64,000 bases of DNA from Glycomyces paridis (GTDB lineage Bacteria > Actinomycetota > Actinomycetes > Mycobacteriales > Micromonosporaceae): positions 62,001 through 126,000 of the forward strand of contig NZ_STGX01000016.1 in assembly GCF_004912155.1 (NCBI RefSeq), written 5' to 3'. Below are positions 46,819 to 54,303 of the stretch, piece after piece (the stretch's first letter is position 1; every line of letters starts with the position of its first letter). The notes under the pieces are model-generated. The model made no database searches. It was not told the DNA's origin and saw only the letters and a list, made by a program, of their open reading frames with translations. The position numbers and the translations under genes were made by a program.

Positions 46819-47533
46819 GTAGTGCTCCTGTCATCGCGAGGGCCATGGCCCTGAGTACCTCTCTGGACTGCTCGGTGCGCATCGCCTGCGCGATCGCGCC
46901 CGAGTGCTCGGTGTCGGCCAGCAGCCACGCCGCGCACCACCTGGCGCCCGCGTCCGCGCCGTTAGACAGCTCGCCCACCATCGCTGTGGGGTCGGCGCCG
47001 ACCCTGGCGGTGACGGCCTGGAGGTACAGCTCCCGCGCATCGGGGTCCCGCCCGAGTGCCAGGGCGACGTCGTCGGCGAGCTCCGGTGATCCCGTCTTGG
47101 CGAGGATGCCCGCGGCGTTCACCCTCAGGACCGGGTCGCTGCCGTCGTTGAGCCAGCCGAGGAGCTGCGCGACGCTCTTCGTCTCGCGGACGGCGAGGCG
47201 CTGGATCGCGTGGTCCACAGCGTGAGTCGTCTGCACCGTGGCTAGGGGCGCGTCGTCGCCGGCGGCGATCGTTGCATACATGTCGCGCGCCATGGAGGCC
47301 TCCCCGGTGGTGACGACGAGGGAGCCGAGAGAGATCGCGGCAGCGGCGAGGAGGTGGCGGCGGTGCATGGAGAGGGCTTTCTCGTAGGCGGCCATCACGA
47401 CCGGGCTGGCGGTCCGCCTGCCTACCTCGACGTTGTGGAGGTGGCCTCGGGAGACGTGCCCGATCGCGGCGACGTCGCCGAGCGACATCCCGGCGGCCAC
47501 CCTACTCTGCCGCAGCAGATCCCCGACGCCCAT
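46802..47533 (-). CDS. XRE-family regulator with a hydrophobic segment and helical-repeat C-terminus
   Basis: The 243-residue protein starts at ATG 47533 with GGGGGCGG upstream. Residues 2-55 are an XRE HTH (GVGDLLRQSRVAAGMSLGDV, AAIGHVSRGHLHNVEVGRRT). A short hydrophobic part follows (HRRHLLAAAAISLGSLVVTT). The rest reads like HEAT-type helices (PVLRVNAAGILAKTGSPELA, DARELYLQAVTARVGADPTA, GARWCAAWLLADTEHSGAIA). Streptomyces-type XRE regulators with helical C-domains often sense partner proteins. Two 10-bp tandem repeats lie just upstream. Confidence 0.72.
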   Translation of the reverse strand: MGVGDLLRQSRVAAGMSLGDVAAIGHVSRGHLHNVEVGRRTASPVVMAAYEKALSMHRRHLLAAAAISLGSLVVTTGEASMARDMYATIAAGDDAPLATVQTTHAVDHAIQRLAVRETKSVAQLLGWLNDGSDPVLRVNAAGILAKTGSPELADDVALALGRDPDARELYLQAVTARVGADPTAMVGELSNGADAGARWCAAWLLADTEHSGAIAQAMRTEQSREVLRAMALAMTGALRDVSD

Positions 47534-47543
47534 AGCCCGCCCC

Positions 47544-47563
47544 CAGGTGAATACAGGTGAATA
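47544..47563. repeat. Two tandem 10-bp repeats upstream of the XRE gene
   Basis: CAGGTGAATA occurs at 47544-47553 and again at 47554-47563. The 10-bp step places both on one DNA face, and the position 11 bp before the XRE start suggests an operator or activator site. Confidence 0.65.
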
Positions 47564-47622
47564 CACGCGCCGCCTTCACGCGGCGAGACGTGTGTCTCAG
47601 ACTACAGACATGGGCGGGCAGG

Positions 47623-47793
47623 TCACGTCCCCGGTTTAGCGGGGTCGCTGGTCTCCTGCTCGGAGAGGTACTGCTCCAGCGCGAGCATCACGAGGCCGCT
47701 CGCCGGCATCCGCCGCTCGCGTGCGTACGCCTCGGCGCGCCGCCACAGGTCGAGGTCGGCCGCACGAATGTAAATAGACACTTGCTTGCCCAC
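47623..47793 (-). CDS. Ribbon-helix-helix repressor-like protein, copy 2
   Basis: The 56-residue protein MGKQVSIYIRAADLDLWRRA then EAYARERRMPASGLVMLALE and QYLSEQETSDPAKPGT differs from copy 1 mainly at the C-terminal end. GTG 47793 keeps the homologous start; an in-frame GTG at 47805 is possible. Beside it lies a second copy of the operator/promoter block, facing the gene at 47891. Two near-identical repressors in one prophage should cross-regulate, unless changes outside the strand alter DNA choice; the DNA-contacting strand QVSIYIR is unchanged. Confidence 0.8.
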   Translation of the reverse strand: MGKQVSIYIRAADLDLWRRAEAYARERRMPASGLVMLALEQYLSEQETSDPAKPGT

Positions 47794-47821
47794 TGGATCG
47801 CTCACCTCTGACACGATCATG

Positions 47822-47862
47822 CCTGTACTGGCCTGTACAGGTCCGAGGATTCGCGATACCGT
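47822..47862. promoter_or_regulatory. RHH operator, copy 2, with rightward promoter
   Basis: CCTGTACTGG (47822-47831) abuts CCTGTACAGG (47832-47841). The promoter -35 TGTACA (47834-47839), 17-bp spacer and -10 TACCGT (47857-47862) align base for base with copy 1. Here the transcript has a short leader with AAAGGA before ATG 47891. Confidence 0.78.
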
Positions 47863-47890
47863 CAGGACTCGCTCACAGAAAGGACCGGAC

Positions 47891-48175
47891 ATGGACCCGA
47901 TCAGTCCACCCGTGCTGGCCCAACCACAGGCGCGGCTCCTCGCCCCTGGCGTCGTCTTCGCGTGGCGCGGCGAGCACATGGAGGCCGTCAGGGCCTCGGG
48001 CCTGTCCGGGCTCATCTGGGTCCTGCGCGGACGAGGTGACCGGCACCCGGTCGCGACCGTCTGCCGCGGCCAGATCACGACGACCGAGCACATGCCGCTC
48101 ACGCCCGGCGAGGCCGCGAGCCTCCTCGACGCCGTCCAGGCCGTCGAGTTCCCGCCCAAACGAGCGATGCCGTGA
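47891..48175 (+). CDS. Hypothetical RHH-controlled protein, 94 residues
   Basis: AAAGGA precedes the ATG. Beta-rich: LLAPGVVFAWRGEHMEAVRA, LSGLIWVLRGRGDRHPVATV CRG, ending in an acidic helix (TPGEAASLLDAVQAVEFPPK). Not recognised. It shares its promoter layout with the Cys-rich gene at 44937, so both should respond to the RHH proteins. Confidence 0.62.
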   Translation: MDPISPPVLAQPQARLLAPGVVFAWRGEHMEAVRASGLSGLIWVLRGRGDRHPVATVCRGQITTTEHMPLTPGEAASLLDAVQAVEFPPKRAMP

Positions 48176-48414
48176 GCGCCACCAGGGTGTACTTGCGCGA
48201 GAAGGGCGGCCCCGCAGTCCCGTACACGGCCCTGATCGGGCGGGAGGAGACCCTCGTCCGCTACCAGTCGGTCATCGACCCCGCGAGGCACTTCGACGTC
48301 GTGCGCGTCCCGCACCGCGGCGACCTGGAGTGGTTGGGCGAATGGCACCGCTCCTGGTCCGACGAGGCCCGGGACCGCTTCATCGCCGATGTTCGCGCGC
48401 TGCCCCACGACTGA
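48172..48414 (+). CDS. Hypothetical protein, 80 residues
   Basis: GTG overlaps the previous stop (GTGA). It has TRVYLREKGGPAVPYTALIG, YQSVIDPARHFDVVRVPHRG and LGEWHRSWSDEARDRFIADV. Last prophage gene before the structured right end. Not recognised. Confidence 0.58.
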   Translation: MSATRVYLREKGGPAVPYTALIGREETLVRYQSVIDPARHFDVVRVPHRGDLEWLGEWHRSWSDEARDRFIADVRALPHD

Positions 48415-48422
48415 CCCCTTCG

Positions 48423-48790
48423 AGGGCCGCCGCTGCTCGACGCGGCGGCCCTCCCTCAGACGGCCGTACTGGAACTCGGCGGCCGCGTCTGCGCCCCGAT
48501 GGCGCAGGCACCCTCCCGGCCGGTCCCTGGCAGACCGGGCCGGTCGGGAGGTAACACGATCGGGTGACTATCAGCCCCGAAAACGATCTTGACCGGCTAC
48601 GACCAGGGAGAGACCTCTCCACGAACGCCCCGCTCCGGCGGGGCAGCGGCCCGGCGGAGACCTGGGGGTCAATCCGCCGGGCCGCCTCCCCCGTACGGCC
48701 GATACCCGCCAGGCCTGGCGGGGCGCACACTCGGTGTCTGGCCCCTCGGGGCTGGGACAGGGCCGCCGCCCGGCGCAATACGGGCGGCGG
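48423..48790. repeat. Cluster of seven inverted repeats at the prophage right end; no gene
   Basis: This 370-bp stretch has no supportable gene. It holds these stems: 48423-48433/48442-48452 (11 bp, terminator of the previous operon), 48489-48495/48501-48507, 48512-48518/48545-48551 with inner pairs, 48627-48633/48638-48644, 48646-48658/48673-48685 (13 bp), the 18-bp palindrome CCCGCCAGGCCTGGCGGG at 48705-48722, and 48763-48772/48781-48790 followed by TTT. It may insulate attR from transcription or be a structured RNA. Confidence 0.7.
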
Positions 48791-48834
48791 TTTGGCGTCT
48801 ACCTGCGCCTTTAGATGCGGATCTAGCTGACCCC

Positions 48835-48845
48835 GATCACGTTCG
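48835..48845. other. attR core, right copy of the 11-bp attachment repeat
   Basis: GATCACGTTCG. Phage sequence (ATCTAGCTGACCCC) lies to its left and host coding sequence (TGAAGAACC) to its right. CTAGCTG at 48823-48829 is the left arm of the attP dyad. Confidence 0.92.
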
Positions 48846-49018
48846 TGAAGAACCTGTTCGCCGACGTCAGCGGCCTGGCGTTCGAGGATTCGGGCGACCC
48901 GACGACGTACTTCTGGATCCACCTGACGCTCGCCGTGGTCTCCTTCGGACTCGGCACGGCCATCGGCGTCATCGGTGCCCGGGGGCTGCTCGCGTTGCGC
49001 GCGAAGCGCGGCGAGTGA
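48836..49018 (+). pseudogene. 3' half of the SCO4848-family gene interrupted by the prophage
   Basis: Reads ITFVKNLFADVSGLAFEDSG, DPTTYFWIHLTLAVVSFGLG, TAIGVIGARGLLALRAKRGE and stop, i.e. the second transmembrane helix and basic tail of the host protein. It has no start of its own in this frame. Precise excision would restore the gene. Confidence 0.9.
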
Positions 49019-49166
49019 ATCCTGAAAGGACCGATCGACTCATGTGCGACTCACGCCCGAGTCGGCAATCCGACCCGGTGTCAGGGGCCGGTCCGCAAGG
49101 CCCGGAACGGGCATGCGGCGCCGCAATCCGCTGGCAACCGGGCACGCGGAGTGGCAGGCTGACGCG

Positions 49167-49967
49167 ATGACCGCACCGCTGACCCACACCGAGCACGGCG
49201 ACGCGGCCGACGCGCGCGACGGCGAGATCCTGCGCACCGAGGCCGGGTCCGAAGTGCACGGCCTCGCCCTCCCCGGCACCGCCGACCACGACGAGCTCGG
49301 CGTGTTCGTCGAACCGCCCGAACGAGTGATCGGCATGGCCGGCGCCCTCGACCACTACGTGTGGCGGACCCGGCCCGAAGGCCACCGCTCGCAGCACGGC
49401 GACACCGACCTGGTCATGTACTCGCTGCGCAAGTACCTGCGCCTGGCGACGGCCGGGAACCCGACCGTGCTGCTCCCGCTGTTCGCCCCCGAGTCCTCGG
49501 TGCTGGCGTCGAGCGCGCTCGGCGGGGAGCTGCGCGGAATGGCCGGGACGTTCCTGACTCTGCGCGCGGTCGAGCGGTTCCTCGGCTACCTCGACGGGCA
49601 GGTGCAGCGGCTGGTGAACGACGACCCCAAGCTGCCGAACCGGCCGGAGCTGGTGGCCGCGTACGGATACGACGTCAAGTACGCCTCGCACGCGCTGCGA
49701 CTCGGGCTCCAGGGATTGGAGATCGCCGAGCGCGGCACGCTGACGCTCCCGATGCCCGAGGCCGACCGCGAGCGAGTCCTGAACGTGAAGACCGGCGGCG
49801 TCGCCGACATGGGCGAAGTGCTCGCCGAGATCGCGAAGGTCCGCGCCGCGACGGCCGAGGCCGCGCAGTCGAACCCGGCGGGTCTGGCGGCGGAGCCCGA
49901 CCTCGACCGGATCTCGGCGTGGTCGGTGGACGCGCACCGGCGGCACTGGGAGTTGCGGGGACTCTAG
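49167..49967 (+). CDS. Predicted nucleotidyltransferase (pol-beta superfamily, COG3541-like)
   Basis: The 266-residue protein has EAGSEVHGLALPGTADHDEL then GVFVEPPERVIG, the GS-x-x-HG and D-x-D-x-x-G catalytic pattern of DNA polymerase beta-like transferases. DTDLVMYSLRKYLRLATAGN and PTVLLPLFAP follow, then a long helical region. I start at ATG 49167, short of an Arg-rich upstream extension. Members are often phage- or defence-linked, but here it is ordinary flanking chromosome. Stop overlaps the convergent kinase gene. Confidence 0.78.
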   Translation: MTAPLTHTEHGDAADARDGEILRTEAGSEVHGLALPGTADHDELGVFVEPPERVIGMAGALDHYVWRTRPEGHRSQHGDTDLVMYSLRKYLRLATAGNPTVLLPLFAPESSVLASSALGGELRGMAGTFLTLRAVERFLGYLDGQVQRLVNDDPKLPNRPELVAAYGYDVKYASHALRLGLQGLEIAERGTLTLPMPEADRERVLNVKTGGVADMGEVLAEIAKVRAATAEAAQSNPAGLAAEPDLDRISAWSVDAHRRHWELRGL

Positions 49968-50890
49968 GCCTCTTCGAGGAGGCGCATCCGCTCGGCGGCG
50001 TGGTCGCGGTGGCGGTCCTCGGGGGTGTCGGCGAGGTGGTCGGCGAAGCGCAGGAGGGCCCACGCCTTGACGCGTTCGGCGTCGGCGCCGAGCTCCTCGG
50101 CGACGGCCCGCAGGAGGGCGGTGCCGCTGTGCGGTCCGTTGAGCTGCTGCTCGAACAGGAAGTAGCCGCCGTCGAAGGCGCGTTCGGCGAGGTAGGGCTT
50201 GGGGTCGATGACGAGCCAGGGTTCGCGTTCGGCCGAGACGATGTTGCTCAGGTGGGTGTCGCGGTTGCCGATGCCGAGTTCGGGGCCGTCGTCGAGGGCG
50301 TCGCAGCGGTCCAGGGCCTCGCGCAGGCGGGCCGCGCCGAGGCGGCGGCGCGTCTCGGCGTCCGCGTCGGTGTAGTCGGCCCGCCAGCCGTCGAGCATCT
50401 CTGTGGCACTGGGCAGTTCGGGGTAGCCCTCGGGGATCGCGGCGGGGCGCCAGAGGCGGCGGTAGAGGCCGCAGGCGATGCCGACGCGGCGCCAGGCCGA
50501 CTCGGGGGTCTTGTGTCCGAAGAAGCGGGTCGACTTGAGACGGTTGCCGGGCAGTGCCAGCTCCATGAGCATCGCCCCGGTCTCGGGGTCGTACTCGTAC
50601 AGGCGCACCGCGCCGTCGCCGTCGTAGCAGCGCAGCGCGGTGGGCTCGGCCCGGTTCTCGCCGTCGCGGCAGGCGACCTTGAGGACGGCCCGCTCGCCGT
50701 CGGCGCGGCGAACCGGCACGACGTACGAGTGGCTGCCGCCGCCGTACGGGGGGCCGTCGAGGCGCAGCGACCACTGCCGGGCCAGGCTCCACACCGTCCG
50801 GGGGAGGTCGTCGAGCCACTCCTGCCCGGCGGGGCCGAACCAGGCGACCACGTCGCGCCTTACCGAGGAGGGAACCACACCGAATCGCAT
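49964..50890 (-). CDS. Aminoglycoside/hydroxyurea phosphotransferase-like kinase (APH(6) family)
   Basis: The 308-residue protein has HSYVVPVRRADGERAVLKVA (ATP-lysine strand), YDPETGAMLMELALPGNRL (hinge), and the kinase motif GIGNRDTHLSNIVSAEREPW LVIDPKPYLAERAF, where N-R-D-x-H and I-D-P-K are catalytic and metal-binding. This spelling is characteristic of the streptomycin-6-/hydroxyurea-kinase family. I choose ATG 50890 because GATACT lies six bases before it. Resistance is possible, but many host copies have unknown natural substrates. Confidence 0.85.
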   Translation of the reverse strand: MRFGVVPSSVRRDVVAWFGPAGQEWLDDLPRTVWSLARQWSLRLDGPPYGGGSHSYVVPVRRADGERAVLKVACRDGENRAEPTALRCYDGDGAVRLYEYDPETGAMLMELALPGNRLKSTRFFGHKTPESAWRRVGIACGLYRRLWRPAAIPEGYPELPSATEMLDGWRADYTDADAETRRRLGAARLREALDRCDALDDGPELGIGNRDTHLSNIVSAEREPWLVIDPKPYLAERAFDGGYFLFEQQLNGPHSGTALLRAVAEELGADAERVKAWALLRFADHLADTPEDRHRDHAAERMRLLEEA

Positions 50891-50958
50891 CGGTACAGTA
50901 TCGAGCACTGCGGAATGCTCATGCCATCCGCATGCGCGGCAAGCGGTCGGAGCGGCTC

Positions 50959-51630
50959 TCAGGCGAGAGCGGCGACGGCGGCCACAATGGTCGCGTCGCC
51001 GCCGCGCAGTTCGAGGACGCGGCGGGCCACCGCCGGGTTGCGCAGCAGCTCGGCGAGGACGGCGGCCACGTCGGCCCTGGTGACGGCGCCGCGGCCCACG
51101 GGCGGTTCGGCGAGTTCGACCGCGTCGGTGGGCGGGTCGTCGGTGAGGCTGCCGGGGCGCAGGATGACCCAGTCGAGGTCCCTGGCGCGCAGGTCGTCCT
51201 CGGCGGCGGTCTTGGCGGCGAGGTAGGCGGCCCAGACCTCGTCCCGGGCGGGGTCGGGCTCGGTGCCCGCGCCCATCGTGGAGATCTGGAGGAACCGGCG
51301 CACGCCCGCGCGCTCGGCGGCGTCGGCCAGGAGGACCGAGGCCGCCCGGTCCACGGTGTCCTTGCGGGCGGCGCCGGAGCCGGGTCCGGCCCCCGCCGCG
51401 AAGACGACCGCGTCGACCGCGGCGTCGGTCTCGGAGGCGAGCAGGCCCCCGAGGTGCTCGGCGTCGGCCCGCTCCAGGTCGAGGACGATGGGGCGGCCGC
51501 CGATCGCGGCCAGGTCCTCGGCGTGGTCGGGATTGCGGATGAGCCCGGTGACCGAATGCCCTTCGGCCGCCAGGATCTCGGTCAGGCGCAGCGCGATCTG
51601 CCCGTGCCCTCCGGCGATGACGACATGCAT
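50959..51630 (-). CDS. NAD(P)H-binding SDR-like protein (atypical short-chain dehydrogenase)
   Basis: The 223-residue protein starts HVVIAGGHGQIALRLTEILA (GxxGxxA nucleotide loop), then GGRPIVLDLERADAEHLGGL, VVFAAGAGPGSG, FLQISTMGAG, and DLDWVILRPGSLTDDPPTDA. It lacks the classical YxxxK but has YLAAKTAAEDDLRARDLDW at that place, typical of NmrA/YwnB-like proteins, which act as isomerases or redox sensors. ATG 51630 has GGGTGGG upstream. Confidence 0.82.
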   Translation of the reverse strand: MHVVIAGGHGQIALRLTEILAAEGHSVTGLIRNPDHAEDLAAIGGRPIVLDLERADAEHLGGLLASETDAAVDAVVFAAGAGPGSGAARKDTVDRAASVLLADAAERAGVRRFLQISTMGAGTEPDPARDEVWAAYLAAKTAAEDDLRARDLDWVILRPGSLTDDPPTDAVELAEPPVGRGAVTRADVAAVLAELLRNPAVARRVLELRGGDATIVAAVAALA

Positions 51631-51885
51631 GCGACCCACCCTAGCCCGGGTCCGGCGGCGGCGGGCCGCTTGCGCGCACAGGGACGGAAACGAGAGGGGC
51701 GGTCGCGTCGGCCGGCGTTGCGGGGAAAAGGAAACGGCGGAATGCGGGCCGCGTTCGCGGTGCGGCCGAGGGCAAGCGGTGTCTTGCCGTTCGCGACCGG
51801 GTGCGCTAGCGTAGGCGCTCCGTTCGCGGCGGCCTCGGCCGCCGCGTCAGGCGAGGGCGCCGCGGCGCCGCTTGGAGGACAGCGT

Positions 51886-52668
51886 ATGGCGATCGACGGC
51901 AAGGGCGTGATGGAGAACTACGCCCACACCGGGAACCTTCAGTCCCGCATCGACATCTACCGGTACCGGACCCCCGCGTTCGACCCGGTCGACGCCGCGG
52001 TCGAGCTGCTCCCCCGGTCGGGGCTCGGGCTGGTCCTCGACGTGGGCGCCGGGACCGGGCGCTACACCCACCGCCTGAGGGCCCTGCACCCAGAGGCCGC
52101 GGTCGTCGCGGTCGACCGGTCGCCGGGAATGCTCACCGAGGTCGAAGCGCCCGTGATGACCGCCGACGCGCGATCACTGCCGTATCCCGACGACGCCGCC
52201 GACGCGGTGCTGGCGATGCACATGCTCTACCACGTCCCCGACATCCCCAAGGCCGTCGCCGAACTCCGCAGGGTGCTCAAGCCCGGCGGCACCTGCCTCG
52301 TCTCCACCAACGCCGCGCGCGACATGGGCGCGATGTCGCAGCTGTGGGAGCGGGTGGCGCGCGAAGCGCTGGGCCCCGACGGCTACCGCTTCGGCAGCGC
52401 CATCGAGAACTTCGACTCCGACAGCGCCCCCGCGCTCCTGCGGGCCTCCTTCGACTCGGTCGAGGTGTTCCGCCACCAGGGAACCGTCGCCGTGCCCGAA
52501 CCGGCCCCGATCCTGGCGTTCTTCGACTCGCTGCGGACCTGGGTCAGCGCCGGGGACGACGTGTTCGACGCGATCCTGGAAGACGCCGCCCGCGACCTCG
52601 ACGGCCACTTCGCCGAGCACGCGACGTTCGACTTCCCCAAGACCACGGTCCTGTACCGCTGCAAGTGA
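51886..52668 (+). CDS. Class I SAM-dependent methyltransferase
   Basis: The 260-residue protein has GLVLDVGAGTGRYTHRLRAL (SAM motif I), AAVVAVDRSPGMLTEV, MTADARSLPYPDDAADAVLA and MHMLYHVPDIPKAVAELRRV LKPGG, the Methyltransf_11 order. Substrate unknown. GGAGGA precedes the ATG. Its stop overlaps the GTG of the P-loop gene that follows, so the two form a pair. Region 51631-51885 to its left has no gene. Confidence 0.85.
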   Translation: MAIDGKGVMENYAHTGNLQSRIDIYRYRTPAFDPVDAAVELLPRSGLGLVLDVGAGTGRYTHRLRALHPEAAVVAVDRSPGMLTEVEAPVMTADARSLPYPDDAADAVLAMHMLYHVPDIPKAVAELRRVLKPGGTCLVSTNAARDMGAMSQLWERVAREALGPDGYRFGSAIENFDSDSAPALLRASFDSVEVFRHQGTVAVPEPAPILAFFDSLRTWVSAGDDVFDAILEDAARDLDGHFAEHATFDFPKTTVLYRCK

Positions 52669-53213
52669 GAGCACCGCGGCTCGTCCACCTCAACGGCGCC
52701 CCGGCGGCCGGCAAGTCGACGCTCGCGCGCCGCTACGCCGAGGACCACCCGTTCGCGCTGGTCCTCGACCTCGACCACCTGCGCCGGACGCTCGGTCGCT
52801 GGAGGGACGACCCGGGCGGCGCGGGCCTCCTCGCCCGCTCGGCCGCACTCGCGGCCGCGAGCGTGCACTTGGCGGCCGGGTACGACGTGGTGGTCCCCCA
52901 GCTCACGGCCCGGATCTCGTTCGTCGAGCGGATGGCCGCGACGGCGGCGGGGGCCGGGGCCCGGTTCGCGGAGGTGCACCTGCGCATCGGGGAGGCGGAG
53001 TCCTTGCGGCGCTTCGCCGACCGCACCCGCGCCGCCGCCGAACCGGTCCATGTGGACGCCGCGGAGACCCTGGAGGGCGGCGAGGACGCGCTGCGCGGCT
53101 TCCACGCGAAGGTGGTCGCCTTCGCCGCGACCCGCCCGGGAACGATCACGGTGGACAGTCTTGCCGGGGACGTCGAGGGCACGTACCGCGCGCTCGTCGC
53201 CGCGCTCGGCTAG
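52665..53213 (+). CDS. P-loop kinase-like protein
   Basis: The 182-residue protein has LVHLNGAPAAGKSTLARRYA (Walker A), FALVLDLDHLRRTLGRW (acidic acceptor), YDVVVPQLTARISFVERMAA, and VHLRIGEAESLRRFADRTRA (lid Arg residues), a zeta-toxin/CPT-like small-molecule kinase fold. GTG 52665 overlaps the methyltransferase stop (GTGA). Converges with the HAD gene by four bases. Confidence 0.75.
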   Translation: MRAPRLVHLNGAPAAGKSTLARRYAEDHPFALVLDLDHLRRTLGRWRDDPGGAGLLARSAALAAASVHLAAGYDVVVPQLTARISFVERMAATAAGAGARFAEVHLRIGEAESLRRFADRTRAAAEPVHVDAAETLEGGEDALRGFHAKVVAFAATRPGTITVDSLAGDVEGTYRALVAALG

Positions 53214-54019
53214 GCCGTTCCCAGCAAGGTCTCGATCGCCCGGGCCACGCCGTCCTCGGCGGCGTCCTCGGCCCGGTCGGTCGCGGCGGCGACCGCTTCG
53301 GGGTGGGCGCGGCCCATCGCGAAGGAGCGTCCGGCCCAGGCCAACATGCTCACATCGTTCGGCATGTCGCCGAAGGCGACCGCGTCGGCCGGGCCGATGC
53401 CGCGCTCGGCGCACCAGGCCGCCAGCGCGGCGCCCTTGTTCGCTTCGGCGGCGGTGCATTCGATCTCGGGGAAGCTCCCCCAGTGCCAGAGGCTCACGCC
53501 GGGGGCCCGGATGTGGCGGGTGCGCTCGGACATGGCGGTGCCGGTGGAACCGGGGACGCGGACGATGAGTTCGGCGACGGCCTCGGCCGCGCCGATGAGG
53601 TCCTCATCGGGGTCGAGGAGGGTCCAGGGGTCGCCCAGGTGGACGCCTTCTTGGAGGGCCGGGGACTGGGCGATCTGGCGTTCGCCGGTCTCGACGGCGA
53701 AGACGGCGCCGGGCAGGGCGGCGCGGAGGCGCTCGTAGAGGTCGCGGGCGACGGGGGTCGGGATGGGGTGGCGCAGGTCGGCGGCCCTGGTGGCGGGGTC
53801 GTAGCGGATGGCGCCGGTGCAGCAGAGCGCGGCGTCGAGGACGCCGGCGAGTTCGGGGACGCGGTAGACCGCGCGGGGCGGGCGTGCGGTCACGGCGACG
53901 GTGAGGACGCCGTGCTCGCGGGCGGTCTGGAGGGCCTTCTGGTTGCGTTCGGAGAGCAGGCCGCCGGGGCCGAGCAGGGTTCCGTCGAGGTCGGTGGCGA
54001 TCACCTTGGGGGTTGGCAC
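53210..54019 (-). CDS. HAD-superfamily Cof-type hydrolase, copy 1
   Basis: The 269-residue protein has KVIATDLDGTLL (motif I, two catalytic Asp), TVAVTARPPRAV (motif II), a C2-type cap, KGAALAAWCAERGI (motif III Lys) and AVAFGDMPNDVSMLAWAG (motif IV). Cof enzymes dephosphorylate sugar phosphates and nucleotides. GTG 54019 is preceded by GATACT at six bases. Its paralogue at 55981 shares the same motifs and start architecture. Confidence 0.88.
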   Translation of the reverse strand: MPTPKVIATDLDGTLLGPGGLLSERNQKALQTAREHGVLTVAVTARPPRAVYRVPELAGVLDAALCCTGAIRYDPATRAADLRHPIPTPVARDLYERLRAALPGAVFAVETGERQIAQSPALQEGVHLGDPWTLLDPDEDLIGAAEAVAELIVRVPGSTGTAMSERTRHIRAPGVSLWHWGSFPEIECTAAEANKGAALAAWCAERGIGPADAVAFGDMPNDVSMLAWAGRSFAMGRAHPEAVAAATDRAEDAAEDGVARAIETLLGTA

Positions 54020-54066
54020 CCCACGAGTATCGGGGGCGCCGCGCCTGCGCCGCAACCCGGTTGCGG

Positions 54067-54303
54067 TCAGCCCCGGCGTTTCGCGGAGCGGCGGCGCAGG
54101 AGGGCGCCGACGGCCCAGCCGGCGAGGAAGACCACGGTGATCATGATCCACATGGGCGTCTCGACCTTGACGAGCCAGAGTTTGACGCCCACGGTCTCGG
54201 TGTTGGCGAGGACGAACCAGACGGCGAGGGCGATGATGACGCCCGCGACGATGAGGCGGCGCAGGGCGGTGCCGCCCTTGCCTTCGGGTCCTTCTGCGGT
54301 CAT
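54067..54303 (-). CDS. LapA-domain (DUF1049) membrane protein
   Basis: The 78-residue protein has two helices (LRRLIVAGVIIALAVWFVLA; MWIMITVVFLAGWAVGALLR) joined by NTETVGVKLWLVKVETP, the LapA/YciS pattern, and a basic tail. GAAGGAG precedes ATG 54303. LapA-like proteins help envelope lipid or polysaccharide assembly in other bacteria; the role in actinobacteria is unclear. Confidence 0.8.
   Translation of the reverse strand: MTAEGPEGKGGTALRRLIVAGVIIALAVWFVLANTETVGVKLWLVKVETPMWIMITVVFLAGWAVGALLRRRSAKRRG

Larger units (their letters stand above)
6545..48845. mobile_element. Integrated siphovirus prophage, about 42.3 kb, serine-integrase type
   Basis: The borders are an 11-bp direct repeat GATCACGTTCG at 6545-6555 and 48835-48845. 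Removing one unit restores an uninterrupted host gene. Inside are, in order, integrase, immunity region, early and replication operon, packaging, head, tail, lysis and accessory genes, with no obvious missing module. One head-tail joining gene (32615-32969) carries a frameshift, so the ability to make infectious particles is uncertain. Confidence 0.95.

Noticed and set aside
9861-48790. Possible CRISPR array or tandem spacer repeats
   Set aside because: Repeats seen are simple hairpins or paired operators; no set of three or more equal-length direct repeats with spacers was found anywhere in the window.
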